Origin: Acidobacteriota bacterium
GTDB taxonomy: Bacteria > Acidobacteriota > Terriglobia > Terriglobales > Acidobacteriaceae
Length of the DNA stretch: 64,000 nucleotides
Direction of reading: 5' to 3'
NCBI GenBank assembly: GCA_021816455.1
Contig: JAKAXU010000011.1
Location: 19,632 to 83,631 of the forward strand
Shown here: positions 1-8,700 of the stretch, in pieces
Layout: the number at the start of each line of letters is the position of its first letter
Position numbering within the stretch: the stretch's first letter is position 1
The notes under the pieces: model-generated
Told to the model about the DNA's origin: nothing
What the model saw: the letters and a program-made list of their open reading frames with translations, nothing else
Database searches by the model: none
Made by a program: the position numbers and the translations under genes

Positions 1-3000
1 TGTGGAGCAGGCTCGGGTTCCGAGGCAACTTGCAGCTCCGGCAACGGCGGCGCTGCCGAGGGTACAGCAAAGAGAGAGAGTTGAGTTCCGGAGAGAAATC
101 GCAGCTGCAGCCAGCGGAAGATGTAATCCATCAGGCTCTTGGCATAGCCGATCTGTTCGTTGCCAGTCCAGCCTGAAGGTTCAAAGCGCGTGTGCGCAAA
201 TTTTTCGCAGAGCACCTTGAGTGGTACGCCGTGCTGGAGTGCAAGAGAGATGGCTGTGGCGAAGGCATCCATCAGTCCGGAGACGGTCGATCCTTCCTTG
301 GCCATGCGGATGAAGATCTCGCCAGGCTGCCCAGTCGGATAGAGGCCGACAGTGATGTAGCCTTCGTGGCCACCGATGGAGAATTTGTGCGTGATCGAAG
401 CGCGTTCCTCGGGCAGGCGATGCCGGACGGCGCGCGGCGGAGCGTTCAGATCCTGACTGGAAACCTGGCCCGAAAGCTGTCCGGTCACTGCCTCCGCTAC
501 CGGCGTTGCAATCCGTGCGGCTGTGGCTCGGTCTGCGGCTCGCGCAACGTCCAGCGCAGACAGTATCGACTCCAACGACTGCGCCGCGGCGATCACCTGT
601 CGGCTCTCCACCTCGACCTTCTCGGTGGGTTTTTCGCCCAGCGAGGCAAGGTCGGTGGTCGGCGCTGAAGAACCGCTGGCGATGGCGCTGAGCACACGCT
701 GTCCGCAGAGAGAGAGGGCGGTGTCGGCAGCTTGCGCCTTCGTCTCGGCCGAGACGTTCAGCGGCTGGACGCCCTTGGATCCATCCCGATAGATGGCCAC
801 CGCTTTAAGTCCCTGCCGCCAGCTTTCGGTGTAGGCTTCGGCGATCTCTTCCACCGTCGCCTCATTGGGCAGATTCACCGTCTTCGAGATGGCGCCGGAG
901 AGGAATGGCTGTGTTGCGGCCATCATTTTGATGTGGCCCATGTAGTGAATCGAGCGCGTACCTTTGGCTGGCTTGAAGGAGCAGTCGAAGACAGCCAGGT
1001 GTTCGGGTTTGATGCTGGGCGCGCCTTCGATGGTGCCCGTCGCGTCGATGTAGCTGACGATGGCGTTCACCTCGTCGTCAGAGTAGCCGAGCTTGAAGAG
1101 CGCTGAAGGCACGGTCTGGTTGACGATCTTGATCATGCCGCCGCCGACAAGTTTTTTGTACTTGACCAGCGCCAGATCCGGTTCGATGCCCGTCGTGTCG
1201 CAGTCCATCATGAAGCCGATGGTGCCGGTGGGCGCAAGCACGGTCGTCTGCGAGTTGCGATAGCCGTAGCGCTCGCCATAGATCAGGGCCATATCCCAGC
1301 ACTCGCGGCTGGCTTCGAGCAGCGAGTCCAGTTGCGGTGTGACGAACGGTTCGCTGCTGGTGCGGGATCTTCCGATCTTGTTCACCTCGGCGCGGTGCAT
1401 TCGGATCACATCCAGGAACGGCTCGCGGTTGACATAGAAACCCGGACAGGCTCCGCCCTGGCGCTGGACTTCGGCGGTCAGTGTGGTGGCCGAACCAAGC
1501 GGTGGACAGGTGGCAGCGAGAATCGACGACTGCAGATACGCCTGTCCGCAGAGAATGGCCGTGAGGCACGCGGCGTAGTCGCGGCCCGCGTCCGAGTCGT
1601 AGGGAAGTCCGCAGGCCATCAGCAGCGCGCCCAGATTGGCGTAGCCAAGGCCGAGCGGGCGATAGTCATGGGAGTTCTTGGCAATCGCTTCGGTCGGGTA
1701 TCCGGAGTTGTCCACCAGAATCTCCATGGCCGTGATGATGATCGAGATGCCGTGACGGTAGGCAGGAATATCGAAGGTTCCGGACGGAGTGACAAACTTC
1801 ATCAGGTTGAAGCTGGCCAGGTTGCAGGCTGAGTTGTCCAGAAACATGTACTCCGAACAGGGGTTAGAGGCGTTGATCCGGCCGGAGTTCTTGCTGGTGT
1901 GCCAGCGGTTGATCGTTGTGTCGAATTGCATGCCCGGGTCGCCGCAATGCCACGTTGCTTCTGCGATCCTCTGCATGATCTCCCGCGCCTTGTAGGTCTT
2001 CACCGGCGCACCGTCCTTGACCGTACGCGTAGTGAACTCACCGTCCTGCTCGAAGGCGCGCATAAATTCGTCGCTCACGCGCACGGAGTTGTTGGCGTTC
2101 TGGAAGAAGATCGACGAGTAGGCCTCCGAATCCGGACCGGAACCATCGTAGCCGGCGCGGATCAGCGCAAAGGCTTTGGCTTCTTCCTTGCTCTTGCACT
2201 CGATGAAATCGATGATGTCTGGATGGTCCACGTTGAGAATAACCATCTTGGCCGCGCGCCGCGTCTTGCCACCCGATTTGATGACACCAGCAAAGGCATC
2301 GAATCCGCGCATGAAGCTCAACGGACCGGAGGCTGTTCCGCCGCCGGATAGCAACTCCGATGAGCCGCGAATCGAGGACAGATTTGTGCCGGTGCCGGAA
2401 CCCCACTTGAAGAGCATTCCTTCAGTCTTAGCCAGGGTCAGGATCGACTCCAGCGAATCGTCCACCGAGTTGATGAAGCAGGCTGAGCACTGCGGCGTGC
2501 GATAGCCGGTCTTCGCGTAGCGTATGCTCTGCTCCTGCGCGTCCCAGTGCCAGTTCTGCGCGTCGGAGTTGGGCTCCATCCGGTCGCAGCCCACGTTGAA
2601 CCAGACCGGCGAGTTGAAGGCGACGCGCTGCGTGACCAGCATGGCCACCAGCTCGTCGTGAAAGATTGCCGCATCCTGCGGCGTTGCGAAGTAGCCGCCG
2701 CGCAGACCCCAGTCGCGGATCGTCTCCGCCACGCGAGCCACCAGTTGGCGCACTCCGGTCTCGCGCTCCGGCGTGCCAAGCTGCCCATGCAGATACTTGG
2801 AGGCGACAATGTTGGTCGCCGTCATCGACCAGTCTTCCGGAACCTCGACGTCGGCCTGCTCGAAGATGGTACGGCCCTTGGCGTCGGTGATCAGCGCGGT
2901 GCGTTTCTCCCACTGGACCTCGTCGTAGGGCGAGGCGCCGGCGCGCGAGAATCGCCGGGTGAAGCTCAGCCCGCCACGGACCGAGGCACCGACGGTTGGT

Positions 3001-3074
3001 GCGGTGGATGAAGATGCTGAGGTCATGCCTGGGTTGACCGGCGTGCTGGAGGATGTGGAATAGTTCTCGTACAT
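1..3074 (-). CDS. nrdJ: Adenosylcobalamin-dependent (class II) ribonucleoside-diphosphate reductase, 3' end outside window
   Basis: Reduces ribonucleotides to deoxyribonucleotides for DNA synthesis using a B12-derived thiyl radical. The minus-strand frame is open for more than 1,024 codons from an ATG at 3074 to the window edge. GAGGAG lies nine bases before the ATG. Seen in the translation: the NSPVWFNVG signature near residues 154-162, the redox cysteine pair in QCSAC (196, 199), the GTGTN substrate loop near 227-231, and the active-site NPCSE (Asn404, Cys406, Glu408). The C-terminal shuttle/zinc cysteines expected for NrdJ lie beyond the left edge. No intein or frameshift is seen. The first roughly 35 residues are Ser/Thr/Pro-rich and probably disordered. 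It is monocistronic on its 5' side, with its own promoter and NrdR boxes about 260 bases upstream. Confidence 0.95.
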   Translation of the reverse strand, partial: MYENYSTSSSTPVNPGMTSASSSTAPTVGASVRGGLSFTRRFSRAGASPYDEVQWEKRTALITDAKGRTIFEQADVEVPEDWSMTATNIVASKYLHGQLGTPERETGVRQLVARVAETIRDWGLRGGYFATPQDAAIFHDELVAMLVTQRVAFNSPVWFNVGCDRMEPNSDAQNWHWDAQEQSIRYAKTGYRTPQCSACFINSVDDSLESILTLAKTEGMLFKWGSGTGTNLSSIRGSSELLSGGGTASGPLSFMRGFDAFAGVIKSGGKTRRAAKMVILNVDHPDIIDFIECKSKEEAKAFALIRAGYDGSGPDSEAYSSIFFQNANNSVRVSDEFMRAFEQDGEFTTRTVKDGAPVKTYKAREIMQRIAEATWHCGDPGMQFDTTINRWHTSKNSGRINASNPCSEYMFLDNSACNLASFNLMKFVTPSGTFDIPAYRHGISIIITAMEILVDNSGYPTEAIAKNSHDYRPLGLGYANLGALLMACGLPYDSDAGRDYAACLTAILCGQAYLQSSILAATCPPLGSATTLTAEVQRQGGACPGFYVNREPFLDVIRMHRAEVNKIGRSRTSSEPFVTPQLDSLLEASRECWDMALIYGERYGYRNSQTTVLAPTGTIGFMMDCDTTGIEPDLALVKYKKLVGGGMIKIVNQTVPSALFKLGYSDDEVNAIVSYIDATGTIEGAPSIKPEHLAVFDCSFKPAKGTRSIHYMGHIKMMAATQPFLSGAISKTVNLPNEATVEEIAEAYTESWRQGLKAVAIYRDGSKGVQPLNVSAETKAQAADTALSLCGQRVLSAIASGSSAPTTDLASLGEKPTEKVEVESRQVIAAAQSLESILSALDVARAADRATAARIATPVAEAVTGQLSGQVSSQDLNAPPRAVRHRLPEERASITHKFSIGGHEGYITVGLYPTGQPGEIFIRMAKEGSTVSGLMDAFATAISLALQHGVPLKVLCEKFAHTRFEPSGWTGNEQIGYAKSLMDYIFRWLQLRFLSGTQLSLFAVPSAAPPLPELQVASEPEPAP

Positions 3075-3335
3075 GGAAGGAGGCTCCTCGGTGGGGGATG
3101 GCTGAAGCGGCACTGATCTACTGACTTCTGGCCGACGCATACGAACGTTTCGACCCTGAAATGGATGACTACGCGAGCGCAGAAAAAGGGCACAAGTCAA
3201 ACAATTGCGATCCGACGCGCTGCCGGATGCCGAAGCATTGCCGGTCAGCCTGAGCGGAATTCTCCGCTGGTGCTTGTTCCGGGAATTGCAAAGACTGCCC
3301 GGAAAGCATGCGCGCCATTTCTAGCCGCAGATGCA

Positions 3336-3364
3336 AAAATACCGCTGTAGCTTGTGTTGGTCAA
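3336..3364 (-). promoter_or_regulatory. Sigma-70 promoter of nrdJ
   Basis: On the minus strand, TTGACC (3364-3359) and TATTTT (3341-3336) are separated by exactly 17 bases. Transcription would start near 3329 and give a leader of about 255 bases before the nrdJ ATG. An NrdR box fills the spacer between -35 and -10. I searched the leader by eye for a cobalamin riboswitch core and found none that convinces. Confidence 0.6.
3342..3357 (-). promoter_or_regulatory. NrdR box 1 (in the nrdJ promoter spacer)
   Basis: The 16-base site reads ACACAAGCTACAGCGG on the minus strand and matches the NrdR consensus acaCwAtATaTwgtgt at 11 of 16 positions. It lies between the -35 and -10 hexamers, where NrdR binding would block RNA polymerase. 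NrdR is the conserved ATP/dATP-sensing repressor of ribonucleotide reductase genes; its gene is not in this window. Confidence 0.6.
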
Positions 3365-3371
3365 GAGAAAA

Positions 3372-3387
3372 CCACAATAGATTGTAT
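3372..3387 (-). promoter_or_regulatory. NrdR box 2 (upstream of the nrdJ -35)
   Basis: The site reads ATACAATCTATTGTGG on the minus strand, 13 of 16 matches to the NrdR consensus. Its centre is 30 bases from that of box 1, close to three helical turns, the tandem arrangement usual for NrdR. The gap between boxes is 14 bases, slightly shorter than the usual 15-16. Confidence 0.65.
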
Positions 3388-3499
3388 TTTCTTGCGCTTG
3401 CGCGGAACCTTACGCGGTAACCCCGCGCCGATTCCTGTGCAAAACGGGAATCTCCGGAAATAGCGCAGACTTTTGCGTTTCGTTCAGACTTGAGTCCTG

Positions 3500-4318
3500 C
3501 TATTCGCTGGCCTCGACGTGTCTGCCGTGCGCCAGTTGTTCGGGCCGTGTATTGCGTTTGAAGAGTGCACCGAAGGCGTTGAGTTGTTCGCGGGAGAGGC
3601 TCACCGGATTCTGAAACACATACCACTGAACGCCTTCGGTGCATGGCGGCTCGGTCAGCGAGCCGGTGTAGCTCCAGTAGCCGCGATCGGTCGGGATCAG
3701 TCCGACGGGATTGAGCATGATCGTGGTGGTGCCCGTCGCGCCGACTGACTTTGGCAACTGCTCCCACAATCCGGCCAGAATCGCATTGGCGTTGCCCTCG
3801 TTCAACTCGACGGCAAGGATGACGGTCTTACCGTTGGTGCCGCGATGCACAAACTGCACGCTCATGTCGGACAGGGTGTTGTCGATCACTTCTTCGCCCG
3901 GATGATGAAAATGAAACTCTACCAGGTCGTAGCGCACGCCGCCGATGGTGATGTAGCTGCCCTCAGGAGGTGTCACGCGAACCGTGTGGCCGTCGTTGAT
4001 CAGCTTCATTGTTCCTGAGAGGTAGTGAAACTGAATGGGAGGCAGGGTTTTGTCCAAACGCACTTTGTGGATGTTGATGGGCGACTGCCGCTTGCCGTTG
4101 GCGCAGACGCGCCAGTCGGGATTCAGCTTGTCCCAACGCAGAGCGCCGAGCCGACCGTCGTAGGTCCACGGGATTGCCTGCGTTCCCGCCGTTTGTGTGG
4201 TTGCCGACTGTGCTGGAGCCGATGTGGTCGGCTGCTGTGCTCCAGCCTGGAATCCTCCTGGTCCACACAACAGAACGCCTGCCACTAGAGCCGCACCCGC
4301 AACAATTCCTTTTCTCAT
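3500..4318 (-). CDS. Secreted alpha-type carbonic anhydrase
   Basis: Interconverts CO2 and bicarbonate with a zinc centre, probably in the periplasm. The 272-residue protein has a signal peptide (about 1-28, ending AGA-Q) and a full alpha-CA domain. QSPINI is at 78-83. The zinc histidines sit in EFHFHH (His136, His138) and in QFVHR (His158), and LTEPPCTEGV lies near the C-terminal active-site wall. The start at 4318 is preferred because AGGAAGG lies eight bases upstream; an in-frame ATG at 4336 has no such site. The upstream bases overlap nothing, and the metK terminator separates it from metK, so it is probably transcribed on its own. Function is clear from family motifs; the export route is inferred. 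Confidence 0.93.
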   Translation of the reverse strand: MRKGIVAGAALVAGVLLCGPGGFQAGAQQPTTSAPAQSATTQTAGTQAIPWTYDGRLGALRWDKLNPDWRVCANGKRQSPINIHKVRLDKTLPPIQFHYLSGTMKLINDGHTVRVTPPEGSYITIGGVRYDLVEFHFHHPGEEVIDNTLSDMSVQFVHRGTNGKTVILAVELNEGNANAILAGLWEQLPKSVGATGTTTIMLNPVGLIPTDRGYWSYTGSLTEPPCTEGVQWYVFQNPVSLSREQLNAFGALFKRNTRPEQLAHGRHVEASE

Positions 4319-4419
4319 CCCGGAAACCTTCCTCATGATCGATTCTAAGCAAAGAGACGCAGGGCAAGGCAGTTTGCATCCTTGCAGGAGAGAAATTCGG
4401 AGCCATGGCAGGAGGCGGC

Positions 4420-4460
4420 AAAAAAACCGGGAGCCTGCGGATTGCCCCAGGCTCCCGGTT
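4420..4460 (-). terminator. Rho-independent terminator of metK
   Basis: A perfect 13-bp inverted repeat (4425-4437 with 4448-4460, 10-base loop) is followed on the minus strand by a run of seven T (A at 4420-4426 on the plus strand). It begins 20 bases past the metK stop. Confidence 0.92.
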
Positions 4461-4479
4461 CTCTGCTTCTGCATACGTG

Positions 4480-5643
4480 CTACTTTGCTGCGGCCAGCGT
4501 GCCTGCCTGCTCCGCCAAAGCAGCCGCCTTGTCGGTCGCCTCCCAGGTGAAGTCGGGTTCGTTTCGGCCGAAGTGGCCGTAGGCCGCGGTCTTCTGATAG
4601 ATGGGACGACGCAGCCGGAGGCTTTCGATGATGCCTTTCGGCGTCAGAGCGAAGTTCTTGCGTACCAGTGCAGTTAGCTCCGAGGCGCTGAGCTTGCTGG
4701 TGCCGAAGGTCTCGACGCGTACGCTGACCGGGTCGGCCACGCCGATGGCGTAAGCAAGCTGGACCTCGCACCGGTCGGCCAGGCCTGCGGCGACGATGTT
4801 CTTGGCGATGTAGCGCGCCATATATGCCGCCGAGCGATCGACCTTTGTCGGATCTTTGCCGCTGAAGGCTCCGCCGCCGTGACGGCCCGCACCGCCGTAA
4901 GTATCGACGATGATCTTGCGTCCTGTCAGTCCGCTGTCGCCCATCGGTCCACCGATCACAAAACGTCCGGTGGGATTGATGTGATACTTGGTGTTCTCGT
5001 CGAGCCACTCGGCGGGCAGCACGGCCTGGATGACGTGCTTCAGAATTTCGGCGCGAAGTTCGTCGTTGGTCACGCTCTCGGCGTGCTGCGTGGAGATGAC
5101 GACGGCATCGATGCGAACAGGCTTACCGGCCTCATCGTATTCAATGGTGACCTGGCTTTTGCCGTCCGGACGCAGATAGCTGAGCTTGCCGCTCTTGCGA
5201 ACTTCGGTGAGGCGGCGCGTGAGCTTGTGCGCCAGGGAAATCGCGGCCGGCATCAGCTCCGGAGTCTCGTTGGTGGCGTAGCCGAACATCATGCCCTGAT
5301 CTCCGGCTCCGCCGGTATCAACGCCCTGGGCAATGTCGCCGCTCTGGCGGTTGATGGTCGAAATCACCGCACAGGTGTTGGAATCGAAGCCGTATAGCGC
5401 ATTGTCGTAGCCGATTGAGGCCACTACGCCACGTACCAGCGTCTGAAAATCCACGTAGGCCTTCGTCGTGATCTCTCCGGCGATGACCACAAGACCGGTC
5501 GCGGTCAGTGTCTCTGCCGCAACACGACTGTAGGGATCCTGCTCGAGGCAGGCATCCAGAATGGCATCCGAGATCTGGTCTGCGATCTTGTCAGGATGAC
5601 CCTCGGTCACCGATTCGGAAGTAAACAGGGTACGGTCACTCAA
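4480..5643 (-). CDS. metK: S-adenosylmethionine synthetase (methionine adenosyltransferase)
   Basis: Makes S-adenosylmethionine from methionine and ATP in the cytoplasm. The 387-residue product matches the family length. Visible signatures: GHPDK near residues 15-19 (ATP-binding His), [12 protein letters not shown] (the first PROSITE-type signature) and [16 protein letters not shown] (the second). The start is a TTG at 5643: it begins [15 protein letters not shown], exactly where homologues begin, and GGAGGAG lies seven bases upstream. The frame stays open further upstream, but that part has no family similarity. A strong terminator follows. No SAM riboswitch was recognised in the 243 bases upstream. 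Confidence 0.96.
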   Translation of the reverse strand: MSDRTLFTSESVTEGHPDKIADQISDAILDACLEQDPYSRVAAETLTATGLVVIAGEITTKAYVDFQTLVRGVVASIGYDNALYGFDSNTCAVISTINRQSGDIAQGVDTGGAGDQGMMFGYATNETPELMPAAISLAHKLTRRLTEVRKSGKLSYLRPDGKSQVTIEYDEAGKPVRIDAVVISTQHAESVTNDELRAEILKHVIQAVLPAEWLDENTKYHINPTGRFVIGGPMGDSGLTGRKIIVDTYGGAGRHGGGAFSGKDPTKVDRSAAYMARYIAKNIVAAGLADRCEVQLAYAIGVADPVSVRVETFGTSKLSASELTALVRKNFALTPKGIIESLRLRRPIYQKTAAYGHFGRNEPDFTWEATDKAAALAEQAGTLAAAK

Positions 5644-5650
5644 TGAACTA

Positions 5651-5657
5651 CTCCTCC
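5651..5657 (-). promoter_or_regulatory. Ribosome binding site that fixes the metK TTG start
   Basis: GGAGGAG on the minus strand, seven bases before the TTG at 5643. It decides between this start and the longer open frame. Confidence 0.8.
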
Positions 5658-5886
5658 AGTCGCAATGCCGAGGCACTGGTCGGTCTCTGTCTGGTCCGGC
5701 GCTGGGCACACCGCGCCGTGCGGGCACCTGCTGCCAAACTACTACTGTTATGGTATCGGTTACGCGCGGACAGGGCAAAACGAGGCAGCTTAACGGGGAC
5801 CAGCGCCTGCTCAGAGGTCTACATCGCAGGGTGAATGGGCACACCGGGAGGAATCTGCCGCGAAGCAGAAGCGAAACCGGAGGGAA

Positions 5887-6402
5887 CTATCCTTGTGGGG
5901 GATGGTTACGGATGAACCCTGCAAAGTTGGTAGTGACTTCGCCGATCCAGGCTTGCAGCGGCAGGATGGAGGGCCACCAGCCGGAGCGGTAACCGAAATA
6001 ACGGATCGACAGGAAGCCGGCCAGCATGACAAGCAGTCCAAGCAAGCCAGCGCCCAGCCACTTGAGCCTAAGCTGGCGCAACTCATGCGCGCGCATGCGC
6101 GCGCGCCCGACGTTGGCCGCAAACTCGATCCAATTCTGGTCGTCGTCCAGCATCTGGCCGCTGGCCATGTAGGCGCGTTGAAAGCGGGTTATCCAGTCGC
6201 CTTCGTCCAGACCGACGACCTTTACGTAGGCGCGAACGATACCTTTGTTGAGAATGCCGCCTGGCAGGGAGCGGAACTGGTTGGATTCAAGCGCGAGAAG
6301 GTGGCGGGAGCTGACCTTGGTTACCTCCGTGATCTGCTCAAGCGCGATCCCGCGGCTCAACCGCTCCATGCGCAGATCGTCGCCAAAAGACCCTTTACTC
6401 AT
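5887..6402 (-). CDS. Short RodZ-like HTH membrane protein
   Basis: A 171-residue protein with an N-terminal Cro/C1-type helix-turn-helix of the RodZ kind (about 5-70, with SRGIALEQI and LPGGILNKGIVRAY), a basic juxtamembrane stretch (about 100-112) and one membrane segment (about 114-134, LKWLGAGLLGLLVMLAGF). RodZ proteins link MreB to the elongation machinery. This one lacks the long periplasmic domain of classical RodZ, leaving only about 35 residues outside. It may be a cytoskeletal anchor or a membrane-bound regulator. The ATG at 6402 is chosen because GGAG lies eight bases upstream and a promoter (6445-6474) overlaps the longer open frame. It stands 243 bases upstream of metK on the same strand. 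Confidence 0.75.
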   Translation of the reverse strand: MSKGSFGDDLRMERLSRGIALEQITEVTKVSSRHLLALESNQFRSLPGGILNKGIVRAYVKVVGLDEGDWITRFQRAYMASGQMLDDDQNWIEFAANVGRARMRAHELRQLRLKWLGAGLLGLLVMLAGFLSIRYFGYRSGWWPSILPLQAWIGEVTTNFAGFIRNHPPQG

Positions 6403-6444
6403 CGAAGAAGCTCCCATTCCTTCCCGGAAGAGTTTTCCACAATC

Positions 6445-6474
6445 AAGATACGTGGATGATCGGATGAAGGTCAA
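6445..6474 (-). promoter_or_regulatory. Sigma-70 promoter of the RodZ-like gene
   Basis: Minus-strand TTGACC (6474-6469) and TATCTT (6450-6445) with an 18-base spacer, giving a predicted start near 6438 and a leader of about 36 bases before the ATG at 6402. Confidence 0.45.
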
Positions 6475-6666
6475 AAGAAAATGTCAATACGCAATAAATA
6501 TTGTTCGTCATCGGTTGCAGTCCGGACAATTTTGAATCGACGGAACCAAATTGAAACCGAGTTGCGTCCGAATGTCGCAGGAATGATACTGGATGCCTGT
6601 CGCCCGGTCGACGCGTGCGCGCGGAAAGAGTCCATGATTCGCTGTCCGGACGACGAGAGGAGCAGT

Positions 6667-8055
6667 ATGAACGAAGATGCAGTTTGCAGAACGGCGTGTC
6701 AGTTCACTGAGCGTCGGCCAGTGAAGAACAAGGGAATTGCGCCGCTGGCCGACCGGACGCTGGGGGCCGGTCTGACTCTGGTTGCCTGCATGGTACTGGC
6801 GGTCTGTCCCGCCCTGCTCGCGCAGAAAGTCGTTCAGCCGCGGCTGATCTATCCCGGCAACGGCCCGGATGGGAAGCCGCAGACAACGTTTCTGGTGCAT
6901 CGGCTGGGGATGGATCATGCCGAAGGTATATCCACGATGGACGTGAACGGGGACGGGTGGCCGGACCTGCTCAGCGGAGCTTACTGGTACGAAAATCCCG
7001 GGCCAAATGGCGGCGAATGGAAACGACACCAGTACCGGCAGGTGGGCATTCTGAATGAGTTTGTCTCCGACAGCGGTGAGTGGGCTGTGGATGTGAATCA
7101 TGACGGGCGGCCGGATGTGGTGACGACCGGATGGATGCTGAACGGGCTGTGGTGGTTTGAGAACCCCGGCAAAGTCGGCGACATGTGGGCCGAGCACAAG
7201 ATCACGGACAGCTATGACACGGAGGGTGGCGTGATGGCCGACATCAACAGCGACGGCAAGCCGGATATCGCGCTTGCCCACTATAACCACTCGGGCATTC
7301 TGTGGGTGGATTTTTCCGGGCCGGAGCCAAAAGTCCATCACGTTGGCAGGCGCGAGCAGGATGGACACGGAATCGGAGTCGCCGATATCGACGGCGATGG
7401 GAAGCCGGACCTGCTGACGCCGTACGGATGGTTCCGGAATATCGATGCCGACCACGACAAGTGGGAGTGGCATCCGGACTGGAACCTGGGCGATGCGGGA
7501 TTTCCGATTCTCGGCTATGACGTGAACAACGACGGGAAGATGGACATCATCTATGGCCAGGGCCACAGCTATGGCCTGTATTGGCTGGAGCAGCAGGGCA
7601 GCGGCAGCTCGCGGCACTGGGTGCGGCATGTGATCGACGAGTCCTATTCGCAGATTCATGCTCTGAAGCTGGCCGACATCAACGGCGACGGTCAGCCGGA
7701 GCTGATCGCGGGCAAGCGCTATCGAGGCCACAGCGGGCACGATCCGGGATCATACGATCCGCTGGTCGTCTACTACTACACGATCGACCGGAAACACGGG
7801 ACGTTTACGCGCCACTCGATCTCAGTGAATGGCACGGCGGGCGTGGGCACACAGATTCTGGCGCTGGACCTGGACAAGGACGGCGATATGGACCTGGCAA
7901 CGGCGGGCAAGACCGGCGTGCACTTCTTCGAGAACCTCACGGTGGACAAGGTTCCGGCAGCGACGCGCGAGAAGGAGCTGCTGCTCGATCCGAACTGGCC
8001 GTATATCGGCGAAGGCGTGCTCGTGCAGCAGGAGGACGGTCCGGGAATCGAGTAG
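6667..8055 (+). CDS. Exported FG-GAP/VCBS-repeat beta-propeller protein
   Basis: A 462-residue protein with a hydrophobic export signal (about 34-53, LTLVACMVLAVCPALLAQ) after a basic N-terminal stretch. Seven calcium-loop repeats of the form D-x-[DN]-x-D-G follow: DVNGDGWPDLL, DVNHDGRPDVV, DINSDGKPDIA, DIDGDGKPDLL, DVNNDGKMDII, DINGDGQPELI and DLDKDGDMDLA. Such repeats fold as a seven-bladed, integrin-like propeller. The W/Y-rich linkers (YWYENPG, WWFENPG, YWLEQQG) repeat once per blade. AGAGGAG lies four bases before the ATG. Substrate and role are unknown; carbohydrate or protein binding outside the cell is likely. It converges on the DUF971 gene with 16 bases between stops. Confidence 0.85.
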   Translation: MNEDAVCRTACQFTERRPVKNKGIAPLADRTLGAGLTLVACMVLAVCPALLAQKVVQPRLIYPGNGPDGKPQTTFLVHRLGMDHAEGISTMDVNGDGWPDLLSGAYWYENPGPNGGEWKRHQYRQVGILNEFVSDSGEWAVDVNHDGRPDVVTTGWMLNGLWWFENPGKVGDMWAEHKITDSYDTEGGVMADINSDGKPDIALAHYNHSGILWVDFSGPEPKVHHVGRREQDGHGIGVADIDGDGKPDLLTPYGWFRNIDADHDKWEWHPDWNLGDAGFPILGYDVNNDGKMDIIYGQGHSYGLYWLEQQGSGSSRHWVRHVIDESYSQIHALKLADINGDGQPELIAGKRYRGHSGHDPGSYDPLVVYYYTIDRKHGTFTRHSISVNGTAGVGTQILALDLDKDGDMDLATAGKTGVHFFENLTVDKVPAATREKELLLDPNWPYIGEGVLVQQEDGPGIE

Positions 8056-8071
8056 CGGGGAGCGGAGTGAG

Positions 8072-8521
8072 TCAGCCTGCTGTGCTCTCCGCGCGGCAGG
8101 CGTCGCACTGGCAGTTGCGGCGCAGGAAGTCCCAGGAATAGATGCCCGCGGTGTGACCGTCCTGCCAGTGGAACTGGATGGCGTAACGCCCGGTGGCCTG
8201 AACGCTGGCCGGGCGAGCAGGCGGCTCGTAGAGCGGCAGAAGCTGCGCGGGGCGCGCCTTGGGCTGGCCGGGCGAGCGACCGGATAGTTTGCGTTCCTCG
8301 ACGCAGGTGGCGCAGGGGCAGGCGTCGCGCAGCCAGGCGAAGCTCCAGTGGCTGCGATGACCGTCGGCCCAGTCTATCTCCATTCCCAGACCTTCGGTCT
8401 GGAGTACGCGGACTTTGGATGGCGTGAGCGCTCCGCGGGTGAGCTTGCGGGCGCGGGCTTCGTCCTGCTCCAGTTTCTGTTGCTCTTCGCGGGTGAGGAA
8501 CTGAATCCCTTCGTGGCTCAT
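8072..8521 (-). CDS. DUF971 / GBBH-like N-terminal domain protein
   Basis: A 149-residue cytoplasmic protein of the DUF971 family (the N-terminal domain of gamma-butyrobetaine hydroxylase). The domain's DGH-x-S-x-W and WLRDACPCATC are present near residues 54-75, and a second half carries W-x-DGH, YSWDFLRRNCQCDAC. The four CxC/CxxC cysteines suggest metal binding. The family includes stand-alone proteins that travel with iron-sulfur cluster carriers, but no such partner is adjacent here. Function is not established. Confidence 0.8.
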   Translation of the reverse strand: MSHEGIQFLTREEQQKLEQDEARARKLTRGALTPSKVRVLQTEGLGMEIDWADGHRSHWSFAWLRDACPCATCVEERKLSGRSPGQPKARPAQLLPLYEPPARPASVQATGRYAIQFHWQDGHTAGIYSWDFLRRNCQCDACRAESTAG

Positions 8522-8700
8522 GCTTCTATTGTGCCTGAAAGCCTACGGGGGATGGAACCGGTGAGAGGAGATGGAGGAAACAAGAGCGGGTACGGTTCAG
8601 CGGTGTGCAATTCAAGCAGGCACGATTCCGTCGGATGGTAGTCTGAGGCCGGGTACCGGTTGCCGAGCGTTTCACGGTGGGAGTTGAGCGAGGATCACGG

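Noticed and set aside
3075..3330. Possible cobalamin riboswitch in the nrdJ leader
   Set aside because: The leader is long enough and the gene B12-dependent, but no B12 box or GCCACTG core was found by eye. A covariance-model search would settle it.
5644..5886. Possible SAM riboswitch before metK
   Set aside because: No SAM-I, SAM-II or SAM-IV core was recognised in the 243-base gap.
6508..7740. A 410-codon open frame opposite the FG-GAP gene
   Set aside because: The calcium-loop repeats are on the plus strand; the minus-strand frame shows no domain.
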